Shown one piece after another: positions 8,199 through 16,238 of a DNA stretch of 64,000 nucleotides. Location: positions 1-64,000 of the forward strand of contig DASZVY010000096.1 of NCBI GenBank assembly GCA_035546855.1. Reading direction: 5' to 3'. A program made the translations under genes and the position numbers. The notes under the pieces were generated by a model. That model was not told the origin of the DNA. It saw only the letters and a list, made by a program, of their open reading frames with translations, and ran no database searches. Origin of the DNA: Nitrobacter sp035546855. Its GTDB lineage: Bacteria; Pseudomonadota; Alphaproteobacteria; Rhizobiales; Xanthobacteraceae. Numbering within the stretch: position 1 is the stretch's first letter; each line of letters begins with the position of its first letter.

Positions 8199-8291
8199 GT
8201 CGTCCCGAGACGGCCGCTGGCGGCCCCGAGGGATGACAACCCGCCGTCCTTCGAGGCTCGGGCTTTGCCCTCGCACCTCAGGGCGACGGAA
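8199..8291. repeat. Palindromic repeats in the rpmD-rplO spacer
   Basis: Two adjacent imperfect palindromes fill most of this spacer. The first (about 8199-8237) pairs CGTCCCGAG with a CCCCGAGGGATGAC-type arm around GGCCGC...GCGGCC. The second (about 8241-8290) has CCTTCGAGGCTCG and CGCACCTCAGGGCGACG as arms. The second closely resembles, in reverse orientation, a segment coded inside rluC at 19325-19363. They look like members of dispersed short-repeat families of this bacterial group (recognised from memory). Confidence 0.7.
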
Positions 8292-8309
8292 ACGAGAGGG
8301 AAGACGACG

Positions 8310-8795
8310 ATGAAACTCAGCGAGATCGCCGACAACGCCGGTTCGCGCAAGAAGCGCACCCGCATCGGCAGGGGCATCGGTTCCGGCAAGGGCAAGACCG
8401 GCGGGCGCGGCGGCAAGGGCCAGACCGCGCGCTCGGGCGTGCGCATCAAGGGCTTTGAGGGCGGTCAGATGCCGATGCATCGCCGCTTGCCGAAGCGCGG
8501 CTTCAACAACATCTTCCGGCTGGATTTCGCCGAGGTTAATCTCGACCGGCTGCAGGCGGCCATTGATGCCAAGACGCTGGACGCTTCGGGCCCCATCAAT
8601 GCCGAGTCGCTGGTGAAGTCCGGCGTGTTGCGCCGTTCCAAGGACGGCGTGCGGCTGCTCGGCCGTGGCGAGATCAAGGCCAAGCTCACCGTCGAAGTTC
8701 ACGGCGCGTCGAAGTCCGCGATCGCGGCGATCGAAAAGGCCGGCGGCACAGTGAAGCTTCTCGCGCCGAAGAAGGACGAGGGCGAGGCGGCGTAA
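8310..8795 (+). CDS. rplO: 50S ribosomal protein L15
   Basis: 161-residue L15. The N-terminal Gly/Arg/Lys-rich extension (RIGRGIGSGKGKTGGRGGKG) that threads into 23S rRNA is intact, followed by GFEGGQMPMHRRLPKRGF. The start at MKLSEIADNAG is canonical; the longer reading begins in the upstream repeat. It follows rpmD after 118 nt of repeat-bearing spacer and precedes secY by 151 nt, both longer than usual for this operon. Confidence 0.97.
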   Translation: MKLSEIADNAGSRKKRTRIGRGIGSGKGKTGGRGGKGQTARSGVRIKGFEGGQMPMHRRLPKRGFNNIFRLDFAEVNLDRLQAAIDAKTLDASGPINAESLVKSGVLRRSKDGVRLLGRGEIKAKLTVEVHGASKSAIAAIEKAGGTVKLLAPKKDEGEAA

Positions 8796-8946
8796 CATCT
8801 GCGTCATTGCCCGCCGCTGGCTGGCGACATGGCGCAGACAAGTGGTAGATTTTCCGACAGCCGAGCACCAGATGAGATCCGGCGTCCGCCGAATGTCCGG
8901 TCTGTGCGGGACGTGACGGCAAGAGGGGCGCGGGAGAAAGCCAAAG

Positions 8947-10278
8947 ATGGTCTCAGCAGCGGAACAACTCGCGTCAAACCTCAATTTCTCGGCGTTCGCC
9001 AAGGCTGACGAGCTGAAGAAGCGCATCTGGTTCACGCTGGGCGCGCTGCTGGTCTACCGCCTCGGCACTTACATTCCGCTGCCCGGCATCGATCCGAGCG
9101 TCTGGGAAAAGGTTTTCAATTCCCAGTCGGGCGGCATTCTCGGCATGTTCAACATGTTCTCCGGCGGCGGCATCCACCGGATGGCGATCTTTGCGCTGAA
9201 CATCATGCCGTACATCTCGGCATCGATCATTCTCCAACTCCTGACCACGGTGTCGCCGCAGCTCGAGGCCCTCAAGAAAGAGGGCGAGGCGGGCCGCAAG
9301 ACCATCAATCAGTACACGCGCTATCTCACGGTGGTGCTTGCGTTCTTCCAATCGTACGGCATCGCCGTCGGTCTTGAGGGCGCCGGCAACGTCGTCAGCA
9401 ATCCCGGCATGTTCTTCCTGATCTCGACCGCGCTGACGCTGACGGGCGGCACCATGTTCCTGATGTGGCTCGGCGAGCAGATTACCTCGCGCGGCATCGG
9501 TAACGGCATTTCGCTGATCATCATGGCGGGCATCGTGGCCGAACTGCCGTCGGCGCTCGCCAACATGCTCGAACTCGGCCGTCAAGGCGCGCTGTCGACC
9601 GGAATCATCCTGATCGTGCTGATCATGGTGGTCGCGGTCATCGCCTTCATCGTGTTCATGGAGCGCGCCCAGCGCCGGCTGCTGATCCAGTATCCGAAGC
9701 GCCAGGTCGGCAATAAGATGTTCGAGGGCCAGTCCTCGCATCTGCCGCTGAAGCTCAACACCTCGGGCGTGATTCCACCGATCTTCGCATCGTCGCTGTT
9801 GCTGCTGCCGACCACGATCGCGCAGTTCAACGCCGGCAAGGGGCCCGAGTGGTTCCAGTGGCTGACCACGCAGCTCAGCCACGGCCGCCCGCTGTTCCTT
9901 GTTCTCTATCTCGCGCTGATCGTGTTCTTTGCGTTCTTTTACACCGCGATCGTTTTCAATCCGACGGAAACGGCGGATAACCTGAAAAAGCATGGCGGCT
10001 TCATCCCAGGCATCCGGCCGGGCGAGCGCACGGCGGAATATATCGACTACGTGCTGTCGCGAATCACCGTTCCCGGCGCCATCTATCTCGCGGTTGTCTG
10101 TTTAATCCCGGAGATCCTGATCTCCTACGCCGCGGTGCCGTTCTATTTCGGGGGCACATCGCTCCTCATCGTCGTCAGCGTGACGATGGATACGGTGGCG
10201 CAGGTGCAGGGCTATCTGCTCGCGCACCAATATGAAGGCCTCATACGAAAATCGAAACTGAGGGGCCGCCGTCGATGA
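8947..10278 (+). CDS. secY: Preprotein translocase channel subunit SecY
   Basis: 443-residue SecY, normal size, ten predicted TM segments. It forms the SecYEG channel in the inner membrane that carries unfolded preproteins (with SecA) and inserts membrane proteins (with ribosomes). Visible: the lateral-gate/plug region (MFNMFSGGGIHRMAIFALNI, about 67-86), the long C4 loop (MERAQRRLLIQYPKRQVG, about 238-255) and the C5 loop PGIRPGE with Arg357, whose E. coli counterpart (also R357) is essential for SecA-driven export. The C-terminal tail is basic. This is clearly the housekeeping copy. Its stop overlaps the ATG of a second SecY-like gene by 4 nt. Confidence 0.98.
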   Translation: MVSAAEQLASNLNFSAFAKADELKKRIWFTLGALLVYRLGTYIPLPGIDPSVWEKVFNSQSGGILGMFNMFSGGGIHRMAIFALNIMPYISASIILQLLTTVSPQLEALKKEGEAGRKTINQYTRYLTVVLAFFQSYGIAVGLEGAGNVVSNPGMFFLISTALTLTGGTMFLMWLGEQITSRGIGNGISLIIMAGIVAELPSALANMLELGRQGALSTGIILIVLIMVVAVIAFIVFMERAQRRLLIQYPKRQVGNKMFEGQSSHLPLKLNTSGVIPPIFASSLLLLPTTIAQFNAGKGPEWFQWLTTQLSHGRPLFLVLYLALIVFFAFFYTAIVFNPTETADNLKKHGGFIPGIRPGERTAEYIDYVLSRITVPGAIYLAVVCLIPEILISYAAVPFYFGGTSLLIVVSVTMDTVAQVQGYLLAHQYEGLIRKSKLRGRRR

Positions 10279-11555
10279 CAGCGGAGCTCGCCAGGCGGAT
10301 TGCTTTCACGCTTGGCGGGCTCCTTGTTTTTCGTCTCGGCACCTACATTCCGATTCCCGGCATCGCGCCGGACGCACTTCACCGGATCATCAGCCAGCAT
10401 CATGACGGACTGCCCGGTCTCGCGGATGCCGCGACCGGCGGCGCCATCCAGCGCGTTTCGATCTTTTCGCTGGGAATCGCTCCCTACCTTTCGGCGGCCA
10501 TCATTCTGCAACTGTTGGCCCTTGTTATTCCCCGGTTTCATGCCCGCAGCCGCTGTGGAGAAAGCGGGCGTCGCGCGATGGTCCGCTACACGGTCGGTCT
10601 CGCCATCCTGCTCGCGCTGCTTCAGGCTTACGGCATTTCGCTCGCGCTCCAGAATGCGGACGGCCTCGTCCGCGAGCCGGGGCCGCTCTTCCTGCTGACG
10701 ACAACCGTCTCGCTTGTCGGCGGTGCAGTGTTTCTGATCTGGCTTGCCGAACAGATGACGCTGCGGGGGATCGGCAATGGGCTGGCGCTGCTGCTTTGCG
10801 TCGGCATTCTTGCGAAATTCGTCGCGTCGATCGCGTCCACGGCCGAATTGGCCCGTCTGGGTCTGATGTCCGGGGCCGCGCTGCTTGTTCTGGCGGCGCT
10901 CGCCGTGGCCGGGGTCGCCCTGATCGTGGTCATGGAACGTGCGCGCCGGATCTTGCCTCTCGTCTTTACCCATCGCCCTGGCGGCGGAGCGGGCTTGACG
11001 CCGCAACGCGGCCACCTCGCTCTCAAGCTCAACGGCGCCGGAATCATCCCGGCCATCGCCGCCGCATGGCTCGCCTCCATTCCCATTGCGATCGTCGGTC
11101 TGATCGCGCGGCCGGAGCAGGGATGGCTCGCGGCTGCGCTGCGATTTATGCAGCCGGGCAAACCCGCACATATGGTCTTCACGGTGGTCGTCGTGATCAT
11201 CGTTGCGCTGATCTACACGGCCTTTGTCGTCGATCCCGAGCACGCCGCCGAGTCGCTGAGGGCACGGGGTGGGGCATTTCCGGGAATCGCGCCGGGTGAG
11301 GCGAGCACCGATCACCTCGACCGGGTCGTGACGTCGACGACGTTGGTCGGCGCGGCCTATCTTGTCCTCATGCTTCTGATGCCCGAAGCATTGATCGCCT
11401 ATGCCAAGGTGCCGTATTACTTCGGCGGAGCTTCGGCGCTGATCATGGTCTGTGTCGTGCTCGACATCGAAGCGCAGGTGCGCGGTTTGGTGCGTACCGG
11501 CCGGGGGACAAACGCTCATGAGATTGATTCTTCTCGGACCGCCGGGGGCGGGTAA
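10275..11555 (+). CDS. Second, divergent SecY-like protein (tandem paralogue)
   Basis: 426 residues, clearly homologous to the SecY just upstream along its whole length: YRLGTYIPLPGI matches FRLGTYIPIPGI, MAIFALNIMPYI matches VSIFSLGIAPYL, GEQITSRGIGNGISL matches AEQMTLRGIGNGLAL, and KVPYYFGGASALI lies at the end. The membrane core and plug region are kept, but the cytosolic contact loops are degenerate. The C4 tip YPKRQVGNKM is replaced by LVFTHRPGGG, and the C5 arginine of PGIRPG is alanine (PGIAPG, Ala339). The basic C-terminal tail is replaced by a Gly/Ser/Thr tail. The ATG overlaps the secY stop (ATGA), and the 3' end overlaps adk by 38 nt. It is probably translated with secY. Function unknown: an accessory, regulatory or decaying channel. 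No SecA2 or other accessory Sec gene is nearby. Confidence 0.85.
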   Translation: MTAELARRIAFTLGGLLVFRLGTYIPIPGIAPDALHRIISQHHDGLPGLADAATGGAIQRVSIFSLGIAPYLSAAIILQLLALVIPRFHARSRCGESGRRAMVRYTVGLAILLALLQAYGISLALQNADGLVREPGPLFLLTTTVSLVGGAVFLIWLAEQMTLRGIGNGLALLLCVGILAKFVASIASTAELARLGLMSGAALLVLAALAVAGVALIVVMERARRILPLVFTHRPGGGAGLTPQRGHLALKLNGAGIIPAIAAAWLASIPIAIVGLIARPEQGWLAAALRFMQPGKPAHMVFTVVVVIIVALIYTAFVVDPEHAAESLRARGGAFPGIAPGEASTDHLDRVVTSTTLVGAAYLVLMLLMPEALIAYAKVPYYFGGASALIMVCVVLDIEAQVRGLVRTGRGTNAHEIDSSRTAGGG

Positions 11556-12432
11556 GGGAACGCAGGCACAGCGGCTGGTTCAGCATTACGGGATCGTGCA
11601 ACTCTCCACCGGCGACATGCTGCGCGCCGCGGTGGCTGCCGGCACTCCGATCGGGCTCAAGGCCAAGGACATCATGGAGGCCGGCGGGCTCGTTCCCGAC
11701 GAGGTCGTGATCGGGATCATCTCGGACCGGCTGGATCAGCCCGACGCCAGAAACGGCTTCATCCTCGATGGCTTTCCGCGCACGGTGCCGCAAGCCGAGG
11801 CGCTGGATCGGCTGCTGAAATCCAAGCGCCTGCAACTCGACGCCGTCGTCGAACTGCGGGTCAACGAAAGCGCATTGCTGCAGCGGGTCGAAACGCGCGC
11901 GGCGGAAACCCGCGCGCGAGGCGAGACGGTCCGCGCCGACGATACCCCCGAGGTCCTGTCGAAGCGGCTGGCCAGCTACCGTGAGATGACTGAACCCTTG
12001 ATTCATTACTACTCGGAACGCCGCAAGCTGCTCACGGTCGACGGCATGATGGCGATCGAACACGTCTCGGCGGAGATTTTCCGAATCCTTGCGGCGATCG
12101 AGGCTTCCGAGGCCAAATCGGCGGGAAAGGCCGTCAGAAAGGCCCCGGCGAAGGCGGTGGGGAAGAGGGTGGCCAGGGTTCGAAAGAAAGCCAGGGCGGC
12201 CAAAAAGGCAGCTCGGAAGGCCGCGAAACCGGCTCGCAAGGCCAGGCCGGTCAAAAAAGTCGTCAGGGCGACCCGCAAGGCGAGCAAATCCTCCGCGAAG
12301 CCCACCAAAAAGGCCGCAAAGAGGCGGAGTTCCGCGGCCCGGCGCAAAGCCGCCGCGCCATCGCGGAAAGCTGCGAAAAAGGTCACGAAAAAGCGAGCCA
12401 AAGGTGCGAAGCGGTTGACGAAACGCCGCTGA
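11518..12432 (+). CDS. adk: Adenylate kinase with histone-H1-like C-terminal tail
   Basis: 304 residues. Residues 1-197 are a complete short-LID adenylate kinase (ATP + AMP to 2 ADP): P-loop GPPGAGKGTQ (7-16), AMP-binding STGDMLR (30-36), FILDGFPRT (81-89) and the alphaproteobacterial RARGETVRADDTPE stretch in place of the long LID. Residues 198-304 are an added tail made almost only of Lys, Arg, Ala, Pro and Ser (repeats such as KKAARKAAKPARKA), like histone H1 or bacterial H1-like proteins. The start is the ATG giving MRLILLGPPG, which lies inside the end of the second secY. The usual adk of this group is about 190-205 residues, so the tail is a real addition. DNA, RNA or ribosome binding is an inference from composition. 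Confidence 0.95.
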   Translation: MRLILLGPPGAGKGTQAQRLVQHYGIVQLSTGDMLRAAVAAGTPIGLKAKDIMEAGGLVPDEVVIGIISDRLDQPDARNGFILDGFPRTVPQAEALDRLLKSKRLQLDAVVELRVNESALLQRVETRAAETRARGETVRADDTPEVLSKRLASYREMTEPLIHYYSERRKLLTVDGMMAIEHVSAEIFRILAAIEASEAKSAGKAVRKAPAKAVGKRVARVRKKARAAKKAARKAAKPARKARPVKKVVRATRKASKSSAKPTKKAAKRRSSAARRKAAAPSRKAAKKVTKKRAKGAKRLTKRR

Positions 12433-12592
12433 GTCCTTTAATAAGCGGCCTATCCAGTCGGATGGTTTTCAAACGATGCCGGGCCCCGAATTGACGGAGG
12501 GTTGGGCGTCGTGTTCGCGTTTGCGGATACCCGCCTGAAATAATTCAAGGAACTGCCGGTCCTCGGACGGTCCGGTAACAGGAGAGAGCTCT

Positions 12593-12961
12593 GTGGCCCG
12601 TATTGCTGGCGTGAATATCCCGACCAACAAGCGCGTTCTGATTGCGCTTCAGTATATCCATGGCATCGGCCAGAAGAACGCCGCCGAAATCATGGAGAAG
12701 GTCAAGATTCCGACGGATCGTCGCGTCAACCAACTGACGGACCAGGAAGTGCTCCAGATCCGTGAAGTCATCGACCGCGATTATCTCGTCGAGGGTGATC
12801 TTCGCCGCGAGGTCGGCGTCAATATCAAGCGCCTGATGGATCTCGGCTGCTATCGCGGCCTGCGCCATCGTCGCGGTCTGCCGGTTCGTGGCCAGCGTAC
12901 GCACACCACTGCGCGCACCCGCAAGGGGCCGGCCAAAGCGATCGCCGGCAAGAAGAAGTAA
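12593..12961 (+). CDS. rpsM: 30S ribosomal protein S13
   Basis: 122-residue S13 with a GTG start preceded by AGGAGAG. It begins ARIAGVNIPTNKRV, contains the helix-hairpin element YIHGIGQKNAAEIM and ends with the basic tail GQRTHTTARTRKGP, which reaches between the P- and A-site tRNAs. It opens the alpha-operon part after a 160-nt spacer behind adk, in which no gene is seen. Confidence 0.97.
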   Translation: MARIAGVNIPTNKRVLIALQYIHGIGQKNAAEIMEKVKIPTDRRVNQLTDQEVLQIREVIDRDYLVEGDLRREVGVNIKRLMDLGCYRGLRHRRGLPVRGQRTHTTARTRKGPAKAIAGKKK

Positions 12962-12972
12962 TTGATCGATAT

Positions 12973-13003
12973 GCGAACGGCGAGCGGCGTGAATGCCGTT
13001 CGC
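12973..13003. promoter_or_regulatory. Hairpin in the rpsM-rpsK spacer
   Basis: Perfect 9-bp inverted repeat GCGAACGGC...GCCGTTCGC with a 13-nt loop, in the 108-nt spacer between rpsM and rpsK. No T-run follows, so it is not a Rho-independent terminator. It may be an mRNA processing or stability element; function is not shown. Confidence 0.45.
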
Positions 13004-13069
13004 CGGTCGTCGTTTTGAGGTGGAGCCGCTGGAACTACGGCGGCGTTGAGATCACAGGAAAGGCTGAGA

Positions 13070-13462
13070 ATGGGTAAGGAAGCTACGACACGCGTTCGTC
13101 GCCGTGAGCGCAAGAACATCGCCTCCGGCATCGCACACGTGAATTCGTCGTTCAACAACACGACCATCACCATCACCGACGCGCAGGGCAACACCATTGC
13201 CTGGTCGTCGGCCGGCACGATGGGTTTCAAGGGCTCGCGCAAGTCGACCCCGTATGCGGCGCAGGTGGCCGCGGAGGACGTTTCCAAGAAGGCGCAGGAG
13301 CACGGCATGCGCACCCTCGAAGTCGAGGTGGCCGGGCCGGGCTCGGGACGCGAATCGGCTCTGCGGGCGCTGCAGGCTGCGGGTTTCACCGTCACCTCGA
13401 TCCGTGACGTGACAACGATCCCGCACAACGGCTGCCGGCCGCGCAAGCGCCGCCGCGTTTGA
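13070..13462 (+). CDS. rpsK: 30S ribosomal protein S11
   Basis: 130-residue S11. It carries the conserved GIAHVNSSFNNTTITITD segment, GFKGSRKSTPYAAQ and the C-terminal TTIPHNGCRPRKRRRV. S11 forms part of the platform around the E site. The ATG follows AGGAAAGG. A longer in-frame reading from 13046 has no support in the family. Confidence 0.98.
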   Translation: MGKEATTRVRRRERKNIASGIAHVNSSFNNTTITITDAQGNTIAWSSAGTMGFKGSRKSTPYAAQVAAEDVSKKAQEHGMRTLEVEVAGPGSGRESALRALQAAGFTVTSIRDVTTIPHNGCRPRKRRRV

Positions 13463-13588
13463 TTTGTCTGCCGCGGGCGCGCGGTGTGCGCCCGTGATTG
13501 CTTTTGAGACGTTTGTCGCGCGGACTGATCCGCGCTCTCCAACGCCAGCGCTCCCGTTTTCGACAGGCTGGCAGGTTGAGGTGATCCA

Positions 13589-14608
13589 GTGACAATCCAG
13601 AAAAATTGGCAAGAGCTCATTCGTCCGAACAAGCTTCACGTAATCCCCGGCAGCGATCCCTCGCGCTTCGCGACCCTGGTCGCCGAGCCGCTCGAGCGTG
13701 GCTTCGGCCAGACGCTCGGCAACGCGCTTCGCCGTGTTCTGCTGTCGTCGCTGCAAGGCGCGGCGGTGCAGTCGGTGCACATCGACGGTGTGCTGCACGA
13801 GTTCTCGTCGATCGCGGGCGTTCGTGAGGACGTCACCGACATCGTGCTGAACATCAAGGATATCTCGATCAAGATGCAGGGCGAAGGCCCCAAGCGCATG
13901 GTCGTGAAGAAGCAGGGTCCCGGCACCGTCACCGCGGGCGACATCCAGACGGTCGGCGACGTCACCGTGCTCAATCCCGAGCTGCAACTGTGCACGCTCG
14001 ACGACGGCGCGGAAATCCGCATGGAGTTCACCGTCAACACGGGCAAGGGCTATGTCGCCGCCGAGCGCAACCGTCCCGAGGATGCGCCGATCGGGCTGAT
14101 CCCGGTCGACAGCCTGTTCTCTCCGGTCCGTAAGGTTTCCTATAAGGTCGAGAACACCCGCGAGGGCCAGATCCTCGACTACGACAAGCTGACGATGACC
14201 ATCGAGACCAACGGCGCGATCACGCCGGATGACGCGGTGGCCTATGCCGCGCGCATTCTGCAGGATCAGCTCAACGTGTTCGTCAACTTCGAGGAGCCGC
14301 GCAAGGAAGTCGCGCAGGAGATCATCCCGGATCTCGCCTTCAACCCGGCCTTCCTCAAGAAGGTCGACGAGCTCGAGTTGTCGGTGCGTTCGGCCAACTG
14401 CCTGAAGAACGACAACATCGTCTACATCGGCGACCTCGTGCAGAAGTCGGAAGCGGAAATGCTGCGCACGCCGAATTTCGGCCGCAAGTCGCTCAACGAG
14501 ATCAAGGAAGTGCTGGCCCAGATGGGGCTGCATCTCGGCATGGAAGTGCCGGGCTGGCCTCCGGAGAACATCGACGAGCTCGCCAAGCGCTTCGAGGATC
14601 ACTACTAA
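13589..14608 (+). CDS. rpoA: DNA-directed RNA polymerase alpha subunit
   Basis: 339 residues, normal for alphaproteobacteria, GTG start. The N-terminal domain carries the dimer/beta-binding GFGQTLGNALRRVLLSSLQGAAV motif (about residues 32-54). A linker leads to the C-terminal domain, whose helices include SVRSANCLKNDNIVYIGDL and NFGRKSLNEIKEVL, the surface that binds UP elements and activators. It is the core enzyme assembly platform. The 126-nt spacer before it contains a GC-rich hairpin (GCGGGCGC...GCGCCCG). Confidence 0.98.
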   Translation: MTIQKNWQELIRPNKLHVIPGSDPSRFATLVAEPLERGFGQTLGNALRRVLLSSLQGAAVQSVHIDGVLHEFSSIAGVREDVTDIVLNIKDISIKMQGEGPKRMVVKKQGPGTVTAGDIQTVGDVTVLNPELQLCTLDDGAEIRMEFTVNTGKGYVAAERNRPEDAPIGLIPVDSLFSPVRKVSYKVENTREGQILDYDKLTMTIETNGAITPDDAVAYAARILQDQLNVFVNFEEPRKEVAQEIIPDLAFNPAFLKKVDELELSVRSANCLKNDNIVYIGDLVQKSEAEMLRTPNFGRKSLNEIKEVLAQMGLHLGMEVPGWPPENIDELAKRFEDHY

Positions 14609-14630
14609 GCGAGAATAGGGAGTGGCGAAT

Positions 14631-14652
14631 AGCGAATAGAAAACTATTCGCT
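14631..14652. repeat. Inverted repeat in the rpoA-rplQ spacer
   Basis: Perfect 9-bp inverted repeat AGCGAATAG/CTATTCGCT with a 4-nt loop, in a 123-nt spacer. The left side is preceded by a second GCGAATAG-like copy (GGCGAATAG). No T-run follows. It resembles short-sequence repeats seen between genes in this bacterial group; a role in mRNA processing is possible but unproven. Confidence 0.45.
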
Positions 14653-14731
14653 ACTCGCTTCATCGGGCGAACGCAGGAAGCCCACCTGCACAACGTGTCC
14701 CGCGGTCGGGACGGAGATTGAGGATCAAGAC

Positions 14732-15148
14732 ATGCGTCACGGAAAAGTTCACCGCAAGCTCAACCGCACCGCGGAGCATCGCAAGGCGATGTTTGCCAAC
14801 ATGGCGGCGTCGCTCATCAAGCACGAGCAGATCGTTACCACCTTGCCGAAGGCGAAGGAGTTGCGTCCGATCGTCGAAAAACTCGTGACCCTTGGCAAGA
14901 AGGGCGGCCTCGACAAGCGCCGTCAGGCGATCAGCGAGATGCGCGATGTCGATCAGGTCAGGAAGCTGTTCGACGTTCTGGCGCCCCGCTACAAGGACCG
15001 CCAGGGCGGCTACACCCGCATCATCAAGGCCGGCTTCCGCTATGGCGACAACGCGCCGATGGCGGTGATCGAGTTCGTCGATCGCGACGTCGACGCCAAG
15101 GGCAAGGACTCCGGCCCCGCGCAGGAGAAGGCTTCGGAAGCCGCCTGA
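14732..15148 (+). CDS. rplQ: 50S ribosomal protein L17
   Basis: 138-residue L17. It begins MRHGKVHRKLNRTAEHRKAM and has the VTTLPKAKELRPIVEKLVT segment and RQGGYTRIIKAGFRYGDNAPMA in the second half, all family hallmarks. A short Lys/Glu/Ala tail follows. It is the last gene of the ribosomal superoperon and is followed within 25 nt by a strong terminator hairpin. Confidence 0.98.
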   Translation: MRHGKVHRKLNRTAEHRKAMFANMAASLIKHEQIVTTLPKAKELRPIVEKLVTLGKKGGLDKRRQAISEMRDVDQVRKLFDVLAPRYKDRQGGYTRIIKAGFRYGDNAPMAVIEFVDRDVDAKGKDSGPAQEKASEAA

Positions 15149-15171
15149 GACCCCGCGAGACATAAGACATA

Positions 15172-15199
15172 AAAAGCGGCGTCCTCGGGCGCCGCTTTT
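15172..15199 (+). terminator. Rho-independent terminator after rplQ
   Basis: Perfect 10-bp stem AAAAGCGGCG/CGCCGCTTTT with an 8-nt loop, ending in a short T-run. The flanking A-run makes it bidirectional, so it can also end the convergent dehydrogenase gene on the minus strand, which stops at 15210. Confidence 0.9.
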
Positions 15200-15209
15200 G
15201 CGTTTCGGT

Positions 15210-16238
15210 TCAGCGTACCGCTGCCTGCCAGCCCTCCAGCACGATCTTGCCGCGTGACTTGCCGGACTCGATCAGCGCGTGCGCGCGCCTGAGGTTGGCC
15301 GCATTGATCGTGCCGAAGGTCTGGTCGAGCGTGGTGCGGATCACGCCGTCGTCAACGAGGTCCGCAACATCGTCGAGCAGACGGTGCTGCATGATCATGT
15401 CCGGCGTCTTGAACGACGAGCGCGTGAACATCGATTCCCAGTGAATCGAAACGGCCTTGCCTTTGAACAGGGAAATGTCGAAGCCGGGCGGATCGTCGAT
15501 CAAGCCGAAGCGGCCCTGCGGCGCGATGATGTCGGCCAGCGCCTTCATGTGCTGATCGGTCTGGGTCAGGCTCGCGACCAGCGCCACTGGCGGCAGCCTC
15601 AGCGCCTCGACCTGTTCTTTCATCGGCCTTGAATGGTCGATCACCGCATGCGCGCCGAGATCGCGGCACCAGGCTTGCGATTCCGAGCGCGAGGCGGTTG
15701 CGATCACGGTGAGGGCCGTCAGGCGCCGTGCGAGCTGGATCAGGATCGAGCCGACCCCGCCGGCGCCACCCACAATCAGCAGCGAGCGCGGATCGTAGTC
15801 CTTGCCGGGCGGCACGCCCAACCGGTCGAACAGCAATTCCCAGGCCGTGATCGAGGTCAGCGGCAAGGCCGCGGCCTGCGCGAACGAGAGGCTTTTGGGC
15901 TTGCGGCCGACGATGCGCTCGTCGACCAGATGGAATTCGGCGTTGGTGCCCTGGCGCTGGATCGAGCCGGCGTAGAAGACGTCATCGCCCGGCTTGAACA
16001 GCGTCGCCTCGGGGCCGACCGCATCGACCACGCCCGCCGCGTCGTAGCCGAGAAGCTTGATTTCGCCCGGGGGCGGCGCGGCCCGCTTGCGCACCTTGGT
16101 GTCCACGGGATTGACCGAAATCGCCTTGACGGCGACACGGATGTCGCGGCCTTGAGGCTCCGGTTTCGCGATCTCGATGTCGATCAGCGACTCCGCGTCG
16201 TCGATCGGCAGCGATGTCCTGTATCCGACGGCTTTCAT
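15210..16238 (-). CDS. Zinc-free quinone-oxidoreductase-type alcohol dehydrogenase family protein
   Basis: 342-residue MDR-superfamily protein. It has a GroES-like N-terminal domain (SVNPVDTKVRKRA; LGYDAAGVVDAVG) and a Rossmann domain with GGAGGVGSILIQLARR, which binds NADP(H). The cysteines that ligate zinc in classical alcohol dehydrogenases are not in place, so it is of the quinone/enone oxidoreductase type (zeta-crystallin, ZADH-like). Substrate unknown. The start at MKAVGYRTSLPI is chosen because the 45 residues upstream look unlike any family N-terminus. It is convergent with rplQ and divergent from the degP-like gene, with about 200 nt of promoter space between them. Confidence 0.85.
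   Translation of the reverse strand: MKAVGYRTSLPIDDAESLIDIEIAKPEPQGRDIRVAVKAISVNPVDTKVRKRAAPPPGEIKLLGYDAAGVVDAVGPEATLFKPGDDVFYAGSIQRQGTNAEFHLVDERIVGRKPKSLSFAQAAALPLTSITAWELLFDRLGVPPGKDYDPRSLLIVGGAGGVGSILIQLARRLTALTVIATASRSESQAWCRDLGAHAVIDHSRPMKEQVEALRLPPVALVASLTQTDQHMKALADIIAPQGRFGLIDDPPGFDISLFKGKAVSIHWESMFTRSSFKTPDMIMQHRLLDDVADLVDDGVIRTTLDQTFGTINAANLRRAHALIESGKSRGKIVLEGWQAAVR

Noticed and set aside
8947..11555. Tandem secY as an assembly duplication
   Set aside because: The two copies differ throughout at the protein and DNA level, and the second has lost specific motifs, so they are not a copied read artefact.
10275..11555. Second SecY as part of a SecA2/SecY2 accessory export system
   Set aside because: No secA2, glycosyltransferase, accessory Sec or serine-rich adhesin gene is nearby, and the degenerate loops argue against a SecA-type motor.
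13052..14602. 516-codon minus-strand frame over rpsK and rpoA
   Set aside because: Antisense shadow of two conserved genes.
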